64,000 nucleotides of DNA, taken from NCBI GenBank assembly GCA_963082975.1, contig OY720350.1, positions 45,214,734-45,278,733 on the forward strand. The letters run 5' to 3'. The notes beneath the pieces were generated by a model. It was not told the DNA's origin and ran no database searches. It was given only the letters and a program-made list of their open reading frames with translations. Shown one piece after another: positions 47,462 through 62,400 of the stretch. The stretch's first letter is position 1. Each line of letters begins with the position of its first letter. The position numbers and the translations under genes were made by a program. The DNA comes from Labia minor (Eukaryota; Arthropoda; Insecta; Dermaptera; Spongiphoridae).

Positions 47462-50400
47462 ATTTTTGTTTTTGTGTTGGCACGCCTGACGGACGGGGGG
47501 AAGGACAGAGTTTAAGTCGACGACACAGATAGATAGAGAGATCAGTTCTTTGGATAGTTGTCGAGAAGTGTTTATTATTTTCCATATCTTTGATTTTTTT
47601 TTATGTAACTACTAATTAATAATAAATAAATTAATTAAAAGTAAATTATTTTTATTTATATAATAAATAAAATACTACATATATATATATATATATAAGT
47701 AAATACCTTATTATACGGTGAATTAATGAGTTGAAAAATCGGAATCGTTTATTTGCAACATCTTTGATCATAGAACGTCCAGTTAAAAATCCACTAATAA
47801 AGAAAAAAGTATCCACTGTGAAGACCGGAGCAACCATTAGAAATGCAATAAGCGGATTGCGTCCTCCCTTAAAAAAATTGTACAGTTTTATTTTAGTATA
47901 AAACAAATAATAAATTATTAAATACTGATTAATTATTTAACATATTCACAAGCATATTTTAACCATATATATTAATAAATAATTTGAATGAATTTGATTA
48001 ATAATTTATAATATTTCATTAGGTATTTATTTTTAATCTTTTTTTTTTTAATTTGTTTTATAATTTTTGAAAAGAATGTTATTATTGGTATATACCTATT
48101 CATTTTTACCGACCGACGATAGTAAGGGAGGAATTGTTTTCACACCAAATTTCACATGTGGAGATTTTTACATATCTTCACGAATCATGCATTTTGTTAA
48201 CAGAAAAGAGTATTTTTAGCATGATGTCTGTCTGTCCGTATAGATGTGTATAGCTTGAACGGCTCAACGGGTTTTGATAAAATTTGGTATATTTACTTAA
48301 TGCATCAGTAGCATAAATTCATCAACTTTTGGTGTATATCCGAAAACAGGAAGTGGTAGTTTACAAAGTATTAATTTTATATTCATTGTCAGAAAATATT
48401 TCCCTTAAAATATAGTAGTGATAAATAATTGATTAATTAAACTAAAAATAAAAACTAAGATAATATAATTTAGTCATTTTAATTTAAGTTCTAAAAATAT
48501 TTTTTAATTCTTTATATATATTTATAAATAATGTTGTTTGGGAATTAATTTATTTCAAATCGTCAGTCGGTCCTGTGCCTGGCCACAGGTCAAGTTATTA
48601 TTTTTACTATTTGGTTTTTAAGATAATTAATTGCATGAAACAAAATTACTAATTTCAAATTTCCTTCAACAAATTATCCTAATAAGATAGATACCGGCTG
48701 CTCAATAATCGTTTAACAGCTTCAGAAAGAGAAAGTTTTAGAATAATATTGAATTACATTAATAATTTCTCAGAAGTTAATACTCTAAATTAATTTCTAT
48801 TTTAATTAAAGTAGAGGATTAATTTCAATTAATTTTCTTTCATTATCATAACAACTAATAAATAATGTTAAAACAATAATTATTATAATGAATTTATAAA
48901 TATTATATATGTATAATATATTATATTTGTTTGTTTAGGTTTCCGTGAAAGTTTTTATTATTATGAGAAATTATTATGTTATTTTCCACGTTTAATTGTG
49001 AAATTTGGGTCTCGATGTTTTGTCGCCCATTTCCAGAAAGGTTTTTTGTGTTAATTAAGGTCTAAGGTAAAAAATTAATCTTTATTGATATAAATATTTT
49101 TACCGACCGACGATAGTAAGGGAGGTATTGTTTTCACACCAAATTTCACATGTGGAGATTTTTACATATCTCCACGAATCATGCATTTTCTAAACAGAAA
49201 AAAGTATTTTTAGCATGATGTCTGTCCGTCCGTCCGTCTGTCCGTCTGTCCGTCTGTCCGTCCGTATAGATGTGTACAGCCTGAATGGCTCAACCGATTT
49301 TGATGAAATTTGGTATATTTACTTAATGCATCAGTGGGATGAATTGATCAACTTTTGGTGCAATTCCGGAAACCGGAAGTGGTAGTATTAGCGATTGACG
49401 ATAGGAAGGGAAGGGTTATTTTCACACGAAAGGAGATTTGTTTATATATCACCACGAATCATGCACTTTGTATTGGTTTTATCCTCGAGAAAAATCATAT
49501 TTATTAGTTTTTTCTTGATTTAAAATTATATGACGTCATCCAGCCATTCATGACGTCACAGCCTGGTCTTGCATATATATTATAAATAAAATACAATTAA
49601 AAATGTTTATATTTATTATTTATGTATCCATATCTGTTTTTTATTACATTAATAGATATATTAAAATTATTTGAAATTGTTTCTGTAGCTGGAAATTAAT
49701 TTATTTCAAACCGTCGGTCGGTTCGGACCTGGCCACAGGTCAACTTATTTTTATTGATTGCCTATACCTATATTTGAAATAGATCTATCAATTAATTTCA
49801 ATGTTGTATATCATTTTAATTTTGATGCTTTTAAGTCAATTAAAATGAAAAATTACAAAAAAATTATTATAATTAACTTACACTTAACTTTTTAATTAAT
49901 ATAAAAGAATTGAAAAGCAAGTTTATAAATTATCAATTATTCAAAATAATTAATAATTTGGTGTGAGAAATATTAAATAGACATGTATAAACGAATTGAA
50001 TATCAAAATGATAATGAACGACTTAAATGAGTTGAAATCAATGAAATTCCACTTTGTTTTAAGTTATAAATAATAAGAGTTGTAGTTGTTCAAATTATTG
50101 TTTTTAATTTTAATTTTAAAGAAAAACCAATCTTTATAATTATTTTATTACATGAGCATAAATATATATATCTATATATGAATTAATTATTAAATAAGTA
50201 AAATAAATTATTTAAGAAATATATATGCATATTAAATTTCAATGTTAAGAGAAAGTTTTTATTTTGTGAAATAAGAGAGAAAAAAAATATCTATATATAT
50301 GTAAAATAGAACATTTATTTAAATTTTACAACTGGTTTTATTTCAATATACTAAATGATTTATTAAGAACAAAATGGACCGAGTTTTCGAGTATTTTATT

Positions 50401-53400
50401 CATGATCATTTTCGCCAATAGATCGTCCAGGGATTTAAAGGTTCGTTAGACATGAAATTAGCCGTCACGAATAATTTTAAGCACGCGAGGGAATCAGAGA
50501 GAGGGATGATCTTTTCAGAAAGACAAATCGATCGAGAACACATGATGTAATCGTATGGAATTTTGTTAAATAGATAGACTATTTCAAAAGAAACCTATCA
50601 TAATTCATGTTTAAATTTGAAATTTAAATTGCTATTAAAGTTTAGTCGACAAGAAACTATTTTAGTTAAGATCAGTTAAGAAACAAGAATAATTTTGAAC
50701 CCATATCTATTTATGCATCTCAAAAATTAAATTCTCCATGCTTTAATAAATATAAGAAAATAATGAATAATTTGTTTGAAAAAAATAAGCTGTGGCAGGG
50801 TACAGAACCAACCGAAGATTTAAAAATAATTAAAAAAAACACTATATAACATATATATCTATTTTTTATAACGTTTTTATTATTTCATCAGTTAGTTTAA
50901 TGTAATAAAAATTTTCCAACAGTGAATTTCCACTAAACTAATGATAATTTCTTTTTTAATTGACTAATCATCAACATAATGTAGAGAATGATTGCCGCAA
51001 CATTTAATTTTTTTTATACATACATATACGTATATGCATATCAAAACGGCCTGCAATTCAAATAAAATAAAATTTAAAGTTTCTTTTTCATGAGGAAATT
51101 TTTTCTCACATAATTTTCCACAAAAAAGGCCCGTTATTTGATGATATATTAACATTAAGATCAATGAAAAATATGTTTTGGTACATCCAAAATGGCGGCT
51201 GTGACGTCAGATAGGCGACAACTTTTGTTCGAAGTTGTCTCTCCCTACCTCCCTGGTTTTTGACAACTGAAAAAGTTGTTACGTTTTGTAGGTTCTACAA
51301 TTTTTTACTTAAAAACAAAAAAAAAATACTACGAGGAAGTTATGCAACGTTTGCGTGGAGCAATACTGCTCAAACGATCGGAATTGTGGAAAAACAAGAC
51401 ATGGATTCTGAATCACGATAATGCACCAGCTGACACATCATTGCTTATTCGTGATTTTTTAGCCAAAAAAAGCACCGTAATCATGCCTCAATCACCGTAT
51501 TCATCAGATTTGGCTCCCTGCTTCTTTTTTCTATTCTCAAAATAAGAGACAAATAAAAAGAGAGCGTTTTGCCACAATTGTTGAGATAAAGTCGAAATCG
51601 AAGAACGAGGTGATGGCCAGATGTGCTTCGAAGTTTGGAAGAAGCGTTGACATAAGTGCATTATATCTGAGGGGAATTACTTTGAAGGGTACAAAATGGA
51701 TATTGACGAATAAATAAATACGTTTCGAAATAATTCAAATTCACCTTTTTTTTGAACAGACCTCGTATATATTCTTTGAATAAGAAAAATCTAAGAAATG
51801 ACTTGATGATGAAATAATGATTTTTAAGAAACTGTGAACTGAGAAATACGGTTGTGTCGAACGTATATTAAATTTTAAAAAATGATATGAAATCAATTTT
51901 TATATTTAACATTTAAAATTATTAATTATTTTCTAAATAAAATTTATTGGAATTATTTTACCAATACTATATTCACAAGAATACTTTCCCTTTATATATT
52001 AAATATCTATTAATTAATTAAATTATATGTATTAATCATATGGGCTTATGGTGATAGGACATTTTCAGAGTGGCTGAATTGATAGGGATTTAAGATAGTA
52101 TTACTTTAATTAATATTAATCATTATTATTTAAAAAAGTTTTAAATAAATAATTCTTTGAAGTGTAAGGGGAAAATTCAGATCAATTGTGATCCCAAATA
52201 TAAATAATATATTATACATATGAATCGAATATAGAACAATATAATAAGAAGTACCGGGACCCCGAGCCTCGGCTCGGTCCTTAAGTTAAAAAAAATGATT
52301 CATTATTATTGGATTTGGCTGGTAATATTAATACCTGGGACACTGAGCTCTCGCTCTACCCTTTAAAAAATATTGATATACAATTCTTTAATTATTTATT
52401 ACAATTATTAAATGTATTAAATAATATTTTATTTAAAAAATATTAAAAATTATAAAACTATCTAAAACTTAATTAATAAAAGAACAATGAATAAATAAAT
52501 CACGAAAATAGATAAAAAAAATGCACGCGGCGAGTTTCGATCCTTCGAACTGGGTGAGTAAAAACAATTGTTCTAACCACTGGTCTAAGTATTTTGATAA
52601 TAAAAACAAGATATTTTTACCATCTTTCGAAGACATTTATTTGTTTTGTTGTTTTTTTTTGAGAGAGATTAATAAATATATATATATTTTATTAAAAATA
52701 ATTATTTTTAATTTTATTTCGAAATTAAATAATAAATTTTAAAATATTTTAAATAAAAAAAAATATTAATACAATTTCAGTTAAAAAATAAAAATGGATG
52801 TCATGTGACGTCACCCATATATAATTTTAAATTAAAAAATAAATAATGAAGCTGTATGTTACAAGAGATATGATCAATAAAACTTAATTTTTCTTTATAA
52901 ATACTATATCTAGTGTGAATTTGAAAAAAATCGTTAGAGCGGTTTTTGAGAACCCATGGCTATATATATATATATATATACAATTTTAGCTAGCATAATA
53001 AGATAAGACTAGCATAATAAGATAAGATTTCTGTGAAATTTATTGATTAACACGTTGACTGCCAACTACGAGATAACTCGTATATTCCGTTACGACTACG
53101 AGTTAATTCGTAGGCCTATTTTTTTTTTAAAAAATACATTTTCTATGCTTTTTGATGATTACTATGTAATACTATGTAATATAATTATAGTCTTTAATAA
53201 TATAAAATGATTAAATGCAATTGGCTTTTTAGACCGGAATTCTGAGAATGGTCGTGGCAGTCAATGTGTTAATAATATTTTTGACAAACACTTGAATTTT
53301 TTCAAGATTAAGTTGATTTGTTTATAGATATGAAAAAAATCAATCAATATGAACTCAAAATTCAAAAATTAATTTTTAATTTATTATTAGCTATACTTTA

Positions 53401-56400
53401 AGACAATTTTGAAGGTATAAATTATAAAAGACGGCATTTTTAGTTATTAATTTAATATTAAAAAAATATATATATTAAAATTATTTGTATAAATTAATTA
53501 ATTATTTTTAAATTAATTTATTTTTATAATGAATCTATTAAACTATTTCTTTTTAAATTTTTTAATATTTTTTGTTTAAAATTTGAAAGGGTGAATAATA
53601 TTTTTTGTCTAAAATGCAGTGGCGTAACTAAGGGGGAGCAGGGGGGACATATGTCCCCCGGGCGCCAAATTTAGGGGGCGCAAAATTAGGGAAGCCAATT
53701 TGGAACAAAAGAAGAATTAATATTTAAAGTTAAACTGTATTTTGTGTAAGTCAATAAATATTATTTATACGCTTATTAAAATCTGTTAAACCTGTTTCGT
53801 TATTCGTCATTAATATTCTTTAAAAAAAATTAAATTATATATATATACGAAAGGGGGCGCTGATTTCTCAGTTGCCCCCATTATTTAAAATGTAAAAATC
53901 AACTAATCAGGAATTTGAATTTTTCTAAAATTCAAAAAAAAAAATTTAAGATTTATCAATAATAAAATGTATAAATATATAATATATCAAACTTCAAATA
54001 ATAATACTTGTTTACATAGTCGCACATTGTAATAGCAATAGATTTGAGTAAACAATAATATATTCTCTTTTTTGTGTTATTGCTTCCTTTCTGAAGATAT
54101 TTTATTATGTTTTTCTAATACTAACATAAAAAATAAATACCTATTGTTTATATGTCTATATATATATATTACTTTGCTTTGATCTTTATCTTGAAATATT
54201 TTACTGGCACATTTTGATTTTTTTTATTCCTTTTCTAACCCACCTTTGTACAAAAAGCAAAAATAAACTGATTCTTTATTTTTTCCTTACATCTCTTTGT
54301 GTTTTAAATAATATGAAGGATATGAAATTAAAGGAAAACATTCATAGGAACTTTATGAATATTTGCTTTTAATTCTCATTAAAATATCCTGAGTTAAGAG
54401 CATAAAATTGTAGTAGTCTACATCTCGACATACGTACCTAATAGATACTTAATCAAATTTATTTTTCTTAATTGGTCAACATAACATAAGAATTTTATTA
54501 AATATTCTTAATCTAATTAATTCATTCATTAGTAGTATTTTTCAAAATAATCATATTAAGTTAAGTATATGTTATTTTCTAGTTATTTTAATTAATGAGT
54601 CATCGTATTTTGTAAAATAAACCTAATAACATTTTTGAAAATAAATTATAATTTACGTATATAAATAAAATAATTTATTTTTTAGAAATTTAAATACAGG
54701 ATAAAATTAGCTGGAGTGTCTCCACTCGACTATCTCGCAATTTGAATTGGATTAAATACAGTGGCGTACCTAGGGGGGGGGGGGGGGCGGTGGGTGCGGT
54801 CCGCACCGGGCGGCACTTATCTTGGGGCGGCATTTTTTATATTTAGTTATAGTTGTAAAAAGCAACTTATTCATTTCATATTAATTTTTTTTCTTTCTTG
54901 AATAATAAATGATTAATATGAATATTATAAGTTTGCTATTTGATTTATATAAATTATGATCAACTATATGATTTCGAATATTATTCCTCGGTGTATATAA
55001 ATGCATTTTAGTGTAAATTTTGAATTCTAATTCCAAGAACAGGATAATAATTTTATTTTATTGTATTCATTAAAATTCGTTGAATTCGTAAACGCATCTT
55101 TACGATTTTGTTCGGCAATTTTTCCTAACTAAAATTTTTTGATATCAGTTTATAAATGTCATTTCTTTTGAAAAGTTTATATGATTACTTTGAAGTGATA
55201 TACCAATATTTTTTTAAATCATCGATTTTTCTTTTGAAAAGCAGGGCTGGGTGACGTCATATAATTTTAAATTAAGAAAAAACTAAGAAGAAGATGATTT
55301 TTCTCCAGGATAAAACCAATACACAAAGTGCACAACACGTGGAGATATGTCCTGACGTGAAATTTGATATGAAAATAACCCTTCACTTCCTCTCTTCGAT
55401 CGGCAATACGAGCACTTCCGGTTTCCGGATTTGCACCAAAAGTTGATCAATTCATCATACTGATGGATTAAGTAAATATACCAAATTTCATCAAAATTCG
55501 TTGAGCCGTTGAAGCTGTACACATCTATACGGACAGACGGACGGACGGACGGACAGACATCATGCTAAAAATACTTTTTTCTGTTAAGAAAATGCATGAT
55601 TCGTGGAGATATGTACCTAAAAATATCCACAGGTGAAATTTGGCGTGAAAACAATACCTCCCTTACTATCGTCGGTCGGTAAAAAGGAAACGCTACTTGT
55701 ATAGGTAAAATGTCACTTCCGGTAGTCAGATCATGATGAAATTTGGTATCTGAATTTTTTTCATATTTTTAAATCTATATACAAAATATGAAGCAAATAT
55801 CTCGAAGCAAACTGGTACTTTACTTGAAATGTAAGCGCAACCAGTGTAGGTAAAGTACCACTGCCGGTTAACCGATTTTGACGATATTTTGATAAAAATC
55901 TACAAACTGTGAATAATATCGGTGTACCAAATTTCGAAGTCCTAGCTTGATTAGTTTTTGAGTAAATTTGCTTACATACATTACATACATACATACACAC
56001 ACACAGATATAATTCGAAAAATGGTATTTTCCGACTCAGGGAGGTCTAAAACGTCAAGATCTATCTAAATCTCGAAGTCGAAATTTTTGACGATTCCAAT
56101 ACTTCCCTTATACGAAGTATGCGGGAAAGTAAAAAAATCAAAACGTTGTAGGTAATGACCCTCTTCCGGTTGAGCTACATTTCTCAAAAGTTGATAGAAA
56201 ACTACGAATTTTGAATAATGCTGTACCAAATTTCATCATTCTAGCTCAAACCGTTTTTGCGTAATCTTGGTTACATACATACACACACACACAAACATAC
56301 ATACACACACACAGAGACATTTTTCTCAACCTTAGTGAAAATGATTCAGGAACCTTACGAGATAGTAAAAAAAGTTAAAAGTTTTATATTAAAATTAGTA

Positions 56401-59400
56401 TAAACTAAATAATTAAATATACAAAATTAAAAATGAATTGCAAATTTCTTTGAATTTATATGTAATACCAATAATAATGAAGTATAATTTTAAAAAAAAT
56501 TGACAATTTTAAAGAATATTTAAAATAAATATAATAATATTTATATAAATATAATTACCTCTTCAAAAAAATCATTAAAATAAGGACTTCCTGAAGCGTT
56601 AATGAAATGATGGCCCATTAGTATAATAATCATTGAAATAAGTCGAATAACATGAAGGGAGATAACTTCTTTTTTCGAATCCACACGAATCAATAAAATC
56701 AAATTCTTTCGAGCAGAGAAACAATGCAATACTTTTCCAAAAACACCTAAAACAAAACAAAAAATAATGTTTTTTTAGTCGACATGTCTGTTATTATTTA
56801 TAAGTGAAAAAAAAATATTTTCTAGGAATGAATTTCTTTTCTATTTCTTTTCAGAATTTGATTGATAAAAAAAATAAATATAAAAAGTTAATTAAAGAAA
56901 TTTTTTAAATAAAAAAATTCAAATATAGGAAATACAAATTGTCAAATGTCGATAGCTTGTTAGTATATAAAAATCTAACTTCGTATTAAGTAATTGTAAA
57001 AAAATACTTGATCTATTTTTATTTAATTTAAAAGATTTGTCTTTTGCAAACCGAGTCCAGGGAAGGATTAAAGGTTTAATTTTGTCTCACCCACTGGTGT
57101 TAGTTATTTCTTTAGAAAACAAAAAGCGTTGAAACTCTACTATGATCAAAAGAGAATTAGACAGTTTCAAATGAACTTCCTTTGTTTCTTTTACTAATTT
57201 TTAAACTATATAAAATTTGTAATCAAATACCTGTAGAATTACTTCAAATAATATTACATATCTGTGATTCTACGGATCTCGAAATTTCTTGGCCGCATCA
57301 ACCAAGTTTCCGTATCCTAAACCACAACCATCCAACTATTACCCTCTCTCATCTCTCTCACGTCCTTTCCTACATTTCTTCTCCCATTCTAGCCACGTGT
57401 ACTGCCCATCACAGCCTTCTTGATTTTATAACCCTAACTATGTCTGGACATGCAATTTCTCGTTATGCAGTTTCCGCCAAACCCCGGTTGCTTTCTCTTT
57501 CTTTGGCCCATAAATGCTGCGAAGAATCCTATTATCAAATACTCTAAATCTACTCTCGTCTCCCAGGGTCATTGACCATGCCTCACCCATATAATACAAC
57601 CGGCGAAATAATTCCTTTATATATTTTATTTTAGATCCCCTTTGGTAATAATTTTGAGGAGATAAGCCCCCTTGATGATAAAAGGTAATATATTACAAAG
57701 TTTTATATTTTATTGAATACAGAGAGTACAGATGATATGCGTTTGTTATGGGGAGATAAAGAAACCATTCTTTTCAAGAGTGAGTATGTGGAAATAAGTT
57801 TAGAATATTATGTAGTGATTAAATAAATATTTCCAATCCAAGGATTTATCTAAAATAAATAAAATATAATTTTTCCAATTTTTATTTTTTTTGATTACTC
57901 ACCTTGAATTTTTCGTTGCATTTCAACATTAAGAAAATCAACGAGAGTTGCTGCCACAACAATTATAATGAAAACAACAATAATCCCTCTGAAAAATAGT
58001 ATAAATAACTATTTATATTACTAATTTACTTAATTAAATATTTTGAAATATGAAAGGATTAAACAATGTAATATCTTCATTTTTAGAAAATTATTTATGG
58101 ATAATAAAAGTAGAAAATGAAATAATAATTATTTCTTTAATCAAAAAACTTTATGAAGCCGGGGAAGGAAAGTTTTTCATTTTTTTTTAATTAATATCGA
58201 CGTTTTGGACACCAGTCGTGTCCATCTTCAAAAACAATAAAGCGTAAGTGTCATAAATAAAATATACAATAAAATAAAAATATAATATTATTAAGAGACT
58301 ATTAAAAATGGCATCTTTCTTTAGATGAATACTAAAACTATTTTTTTACATTTATGACATTGATATTTTTATTTTTATGACTAGTATTGAGAATACTTTA
58401 ATTTTATTTGCAATTTATTGCTTTTGAAGAAAGACATGACTGAACTCCAAAACGTCATTATTAATTTTTTTTTAAAAAAACGGAAAAAGTTTTTTGATTT
58501 TAACCTTCCTCCGCATCCATAAAATTTTTTGGCTAAAGAAATAATTATTTTTTTTTAATTTTTCCTAAAATTAAATTAAAATATTAAATTTTTTTTCTTT
58601 TTTTATAAATTTTTATTTGTTTTTTTATGACAAATATACGCGCAACGTTTAAAGAAAGAAAGTGAACTGGCCACTGACCCCATTATGAAATCGCCAAGTT
58701 GGAGTCTTCTCTGACTAGCGACTTGGCACAAGTTCTCTGGCACTTGGGTTTTTAACTTGACCCCAAATGATTGGAACAAATCAAGACTAGACTTTTCCAG
58801 AGCCAATTGAAGATCCTGGGCGGAACAAGTGGATGGGAGACATACTGCCCAATGGACCACATCACGAGCGACACGTCGAGTATTGTGCGCCTCCTGAAAT
58901 ATAAAATGCATTCGAATAAATCAATTATCATATGTTAGAAAATAATATACCTTTTAATTTAAAAAATTCATTCATTTTACATATATATATATATATGTAT
59001 TATTAATATTTTATTAATTTAATTATAATTATAATTATTATTATACATTAATAATTAATTTTATTTTTAATTAATTGATTAATTATTGATTTATCATTAA
59101 TCATTCATAATTATCTTACAATTAGTTGTAAAGATTTAAAAAAAAAATTATTGAATTGGATCTTAATAATTACTAATTTCTATTTAAGGCTTAAAGATAT
59201 GTACTATAAGGTCACATTATTATATATTATTATCATTACTCTATTTTTTATTGTAACTTATTATTATTAATAAATAATTACTCTAATTTATTAAACTTTC
59301 CTTCCCGATCCTTGAATTTTTTTTGAATGATATTACCATGAAGGGTAATTACCTATGTTAATTTCAATGTCTATGATATTTGAACTGTAAATCAGATTTT

Positions 59401-62400
59401 ACTGAAAGTAAATAAAAAAAACACCGGAAATATATTTGTTTACATCTTGAACTAATTTGTCCTAGTTGTATTTTCAATTAAAAGGCATATCACTTCTCCC
59501 TCTTACTTTTTAACATGTTCACAGGAAAATAAAATAAAACTATTTTCATTAGCAAGGATATGTTCATTAAATTTTACAAGTGAAACTTAGGTAGATTTCA
59601 TTTAATATTGACGTAGGTAAGTACATTATTTAGTCAATTCTAAAGAAAATAAAAGTAAAAGGTAAATATATATATATATATATATAAGTATATAACTATT
59701 GAACTTCAAAAGCTTTTTTTTTACTTGATTTGTTTTTTTAAATATTAGTTTACTTTCAAATTTAATATTTTTATTTTAATTATGACTCATAAATGTATTT
59801 ATATAATAATATTTAATAACAAATATTAATTAATATTTTTTTTGGATTCGTTCATTTTTAAAAATATTTTTTTCTTTTTCTTTGGCTATTAAATAAAACA
59901 TCCATATGAAAATTATAATACCATCTTTTGTTCTTAGAAAAAGAGTTGAAGTTTTTTTTATAAATTTGAGTGAAAAAACATTTTGTCTTTGCTCTTTTTA
60001 AATTAAAGAAATATTTCAACCTTCAATAAAAAAAACATTAGATAGTTTATTCTTTTTACAAACAAAATAAGTTGACCTGTGGCCAGGCGCAGAACCGACC
60101 GACGGTTTGAAAATAAATTAATTTCCAGCTACAGAAACAATTTCAAATAATTGAGATTCATCTATTAATGCAATAAAAAACATGTATGGATATAACAAAT
60201 ATTTTTGATTTGATTTTATTAAAAATATATAAGTAGGAGCTGGGTGTGACGTCATGAAGGTCTGCGTGATGTCATATAATTTTAAATTAAGAAAAAACTA
60301 ATGAAGATGATTTTCCCGAGGATAAAAAGTGCATGATTTGTGGAGATATGTAAAAATAAAATCTCATGTGAAATTTGGTGTGAAAATAACCCTTTCCTAT
60401 CGTCGATCGGTAATACTACCACTTCCGGTTTCCGTATATACACCAAAAGTTGATCAATTCATCATACTGATACATTAAGTAAATATAGTTCAATTATAAT
60501 ATTTTGAAATAAAAAGTCTTTCAATCAAACTTTCCGTATTTTCTTTAAAAGTAATGCATAATAATTGTTCTAGGACTAAACCTAACAGCATAGCATAGCA
60601 TTCAAAAGTTTTATATTTATAATTAATTCAAGGCGACCCACTAGGCCAGAGGTTCTTAAACTGTGGTCCGCGGACCCCTGGGGGTCCGCGAAGCCTTTAC
60701 TGGGGGTCCGCAAAGCCATCGTACAGGTGCACGAGAAAATGATGAGTCGGTTAAAACTTTATTTAATATAAAAGAAGCGATGGCATGGCTTTGTGAGGAA
60801 ACAGAGATCAAATACCCAAATTCAACGAAATGTGCAAGAAAACTATTGCTACCGTTTCCATCTTCATATTTAGCAGAATTTTCTTTCTTCAATATTATAA
60901 TTTCTAATAAAATGTGTTCTACAATATGCAAAAAAATCGTTATTCACCAATCACTGTTAGAAATATTCATCATATATCCTTGTTCTTATGAGATCGTAAG
61001 CCAGAAATTAACTAATAAAATGACGTAAAGTACCTAAAGTTGGAATAGGGTCCGTCAAAAAAAATTTTTTTCAAGTGGGGGTCCGCAGAGTACATAAGAT
61101 TAAGAACCTCTGCACTAGGCAATACAAATTGGGACAAAATACAAAATTTTTTTTAAATTTTTCTATAATGGATATGGTATTGAAAGTTATATAATAATTT
61201 AGAGAAAGGGTATTCGTACACACTAGGTAAAATTTGGATAATAATTCATCTCAATAGGAAGAAATTAGAAAAAATATTAAATAAAGGTGAGCCACTTTAA
61301 TTATTGCTTACATTAAAATTTAGTTTTCCAATTAATATATTTATTTTACTCTCGTGTCAAGTGTAGTGTAAAGTTTCATATTAGTGTATTCTCATAATAA
61401 GCTTTGGTCAATCCTCATCTGGTAGTGTGTATGCATTCCACGTTAACAAGTAAACATAATATATTGCTATTGCCAAAGGTATACGAGTTATTACAAAATA
61501 CATATTATCATTTATAACTTTATAGGAATTATTAATTAATATTTGTTGACTCTTACATTATAATTTCTTTATATCATCTCAATAAAAAGTTTGATATTCA
61601 TAAAAATAATTATAATTGTAAAAATCAAATATTTGGTCTGAAAACATAATTTTCCCATTGACCTTATTTAATTTGTTGTTTTATTTTCTCATTACTATCT
61701 CGTCAGAGTTAGTAATCCGATCACAAAAATTTTCGATTTGATGTTTTTATACGTTTTGAAAGTTCCTGAGTCATTTTCACTAAGGTTGAGAAAAATGTCT
61801 GTGTGTATGTGTGTATGTAGATAAGATTACGCAAAAACAGTTTGAGCTAGAATAATGAAATTTGGTATACGGGCATTATTCAATATTCGTAGTTTTCTAT
61901 CAACTTTTGAGAAATGTAGCTGATCCGAAAGTGGAAGTTACCTACAACGTTGTTTGTGCATGGCTCCAACATTTGTTGACAAATTTTAAATTTGCCACCC
62001 CCTTCCTCTATCATTTTTAATTTAAAAAAAAGAAAATTATATTGTGTATATGTTATTATAATAGATATTTATGTGGACAAAATGTCAGAAAGTCTGACTT
62101 GGGTATTGTAATTTTTAAAAAAAAGAAAATAAGGGAGGCTAAAGGAATTTTCCGATGTTGGCACTACCGAATCGGACCCCCACTCTTTGTTTTTGAAGTT
62201 TATCTCAGACCTCAACATACAACCCTCATTCTCAGTATATTGACATCCGGTTCTCACTATACAAGATTGAACCTCCATCTTTTATTGGAGAAATGTGTAG
62301 TGGTTTTATATATATCTAATTTAAAATTGATTTTCTTTAAAATTAATTTATACCTTTCCTCAAATCCTAATTTGGATTTGCATTACAAGCGGATGAGTCT

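Noticed and set aside
51185-51290. Promoter-like AATGGCGGC and GTGACGTCA block
   Set aside because: GACGTCA occurs in nearly every F1 and F3 copy here, so it is most likely repeat-derived, and no first exon follows.
55980-56315. Regular ACAT/ACAC repeats as a CRISPR-like or satellite array
   Set aside because: These are microsatellites inside dispersed F4-type units; there are no equal-length spacers, and the genome is eukaryotic.
57182-57547. 121-codon plus-strand frame in an nrf-6 intron
   Set aside because: It is a shadow of the minus-strand RTE fragment (ILRRIYGP motif), which explains the length.
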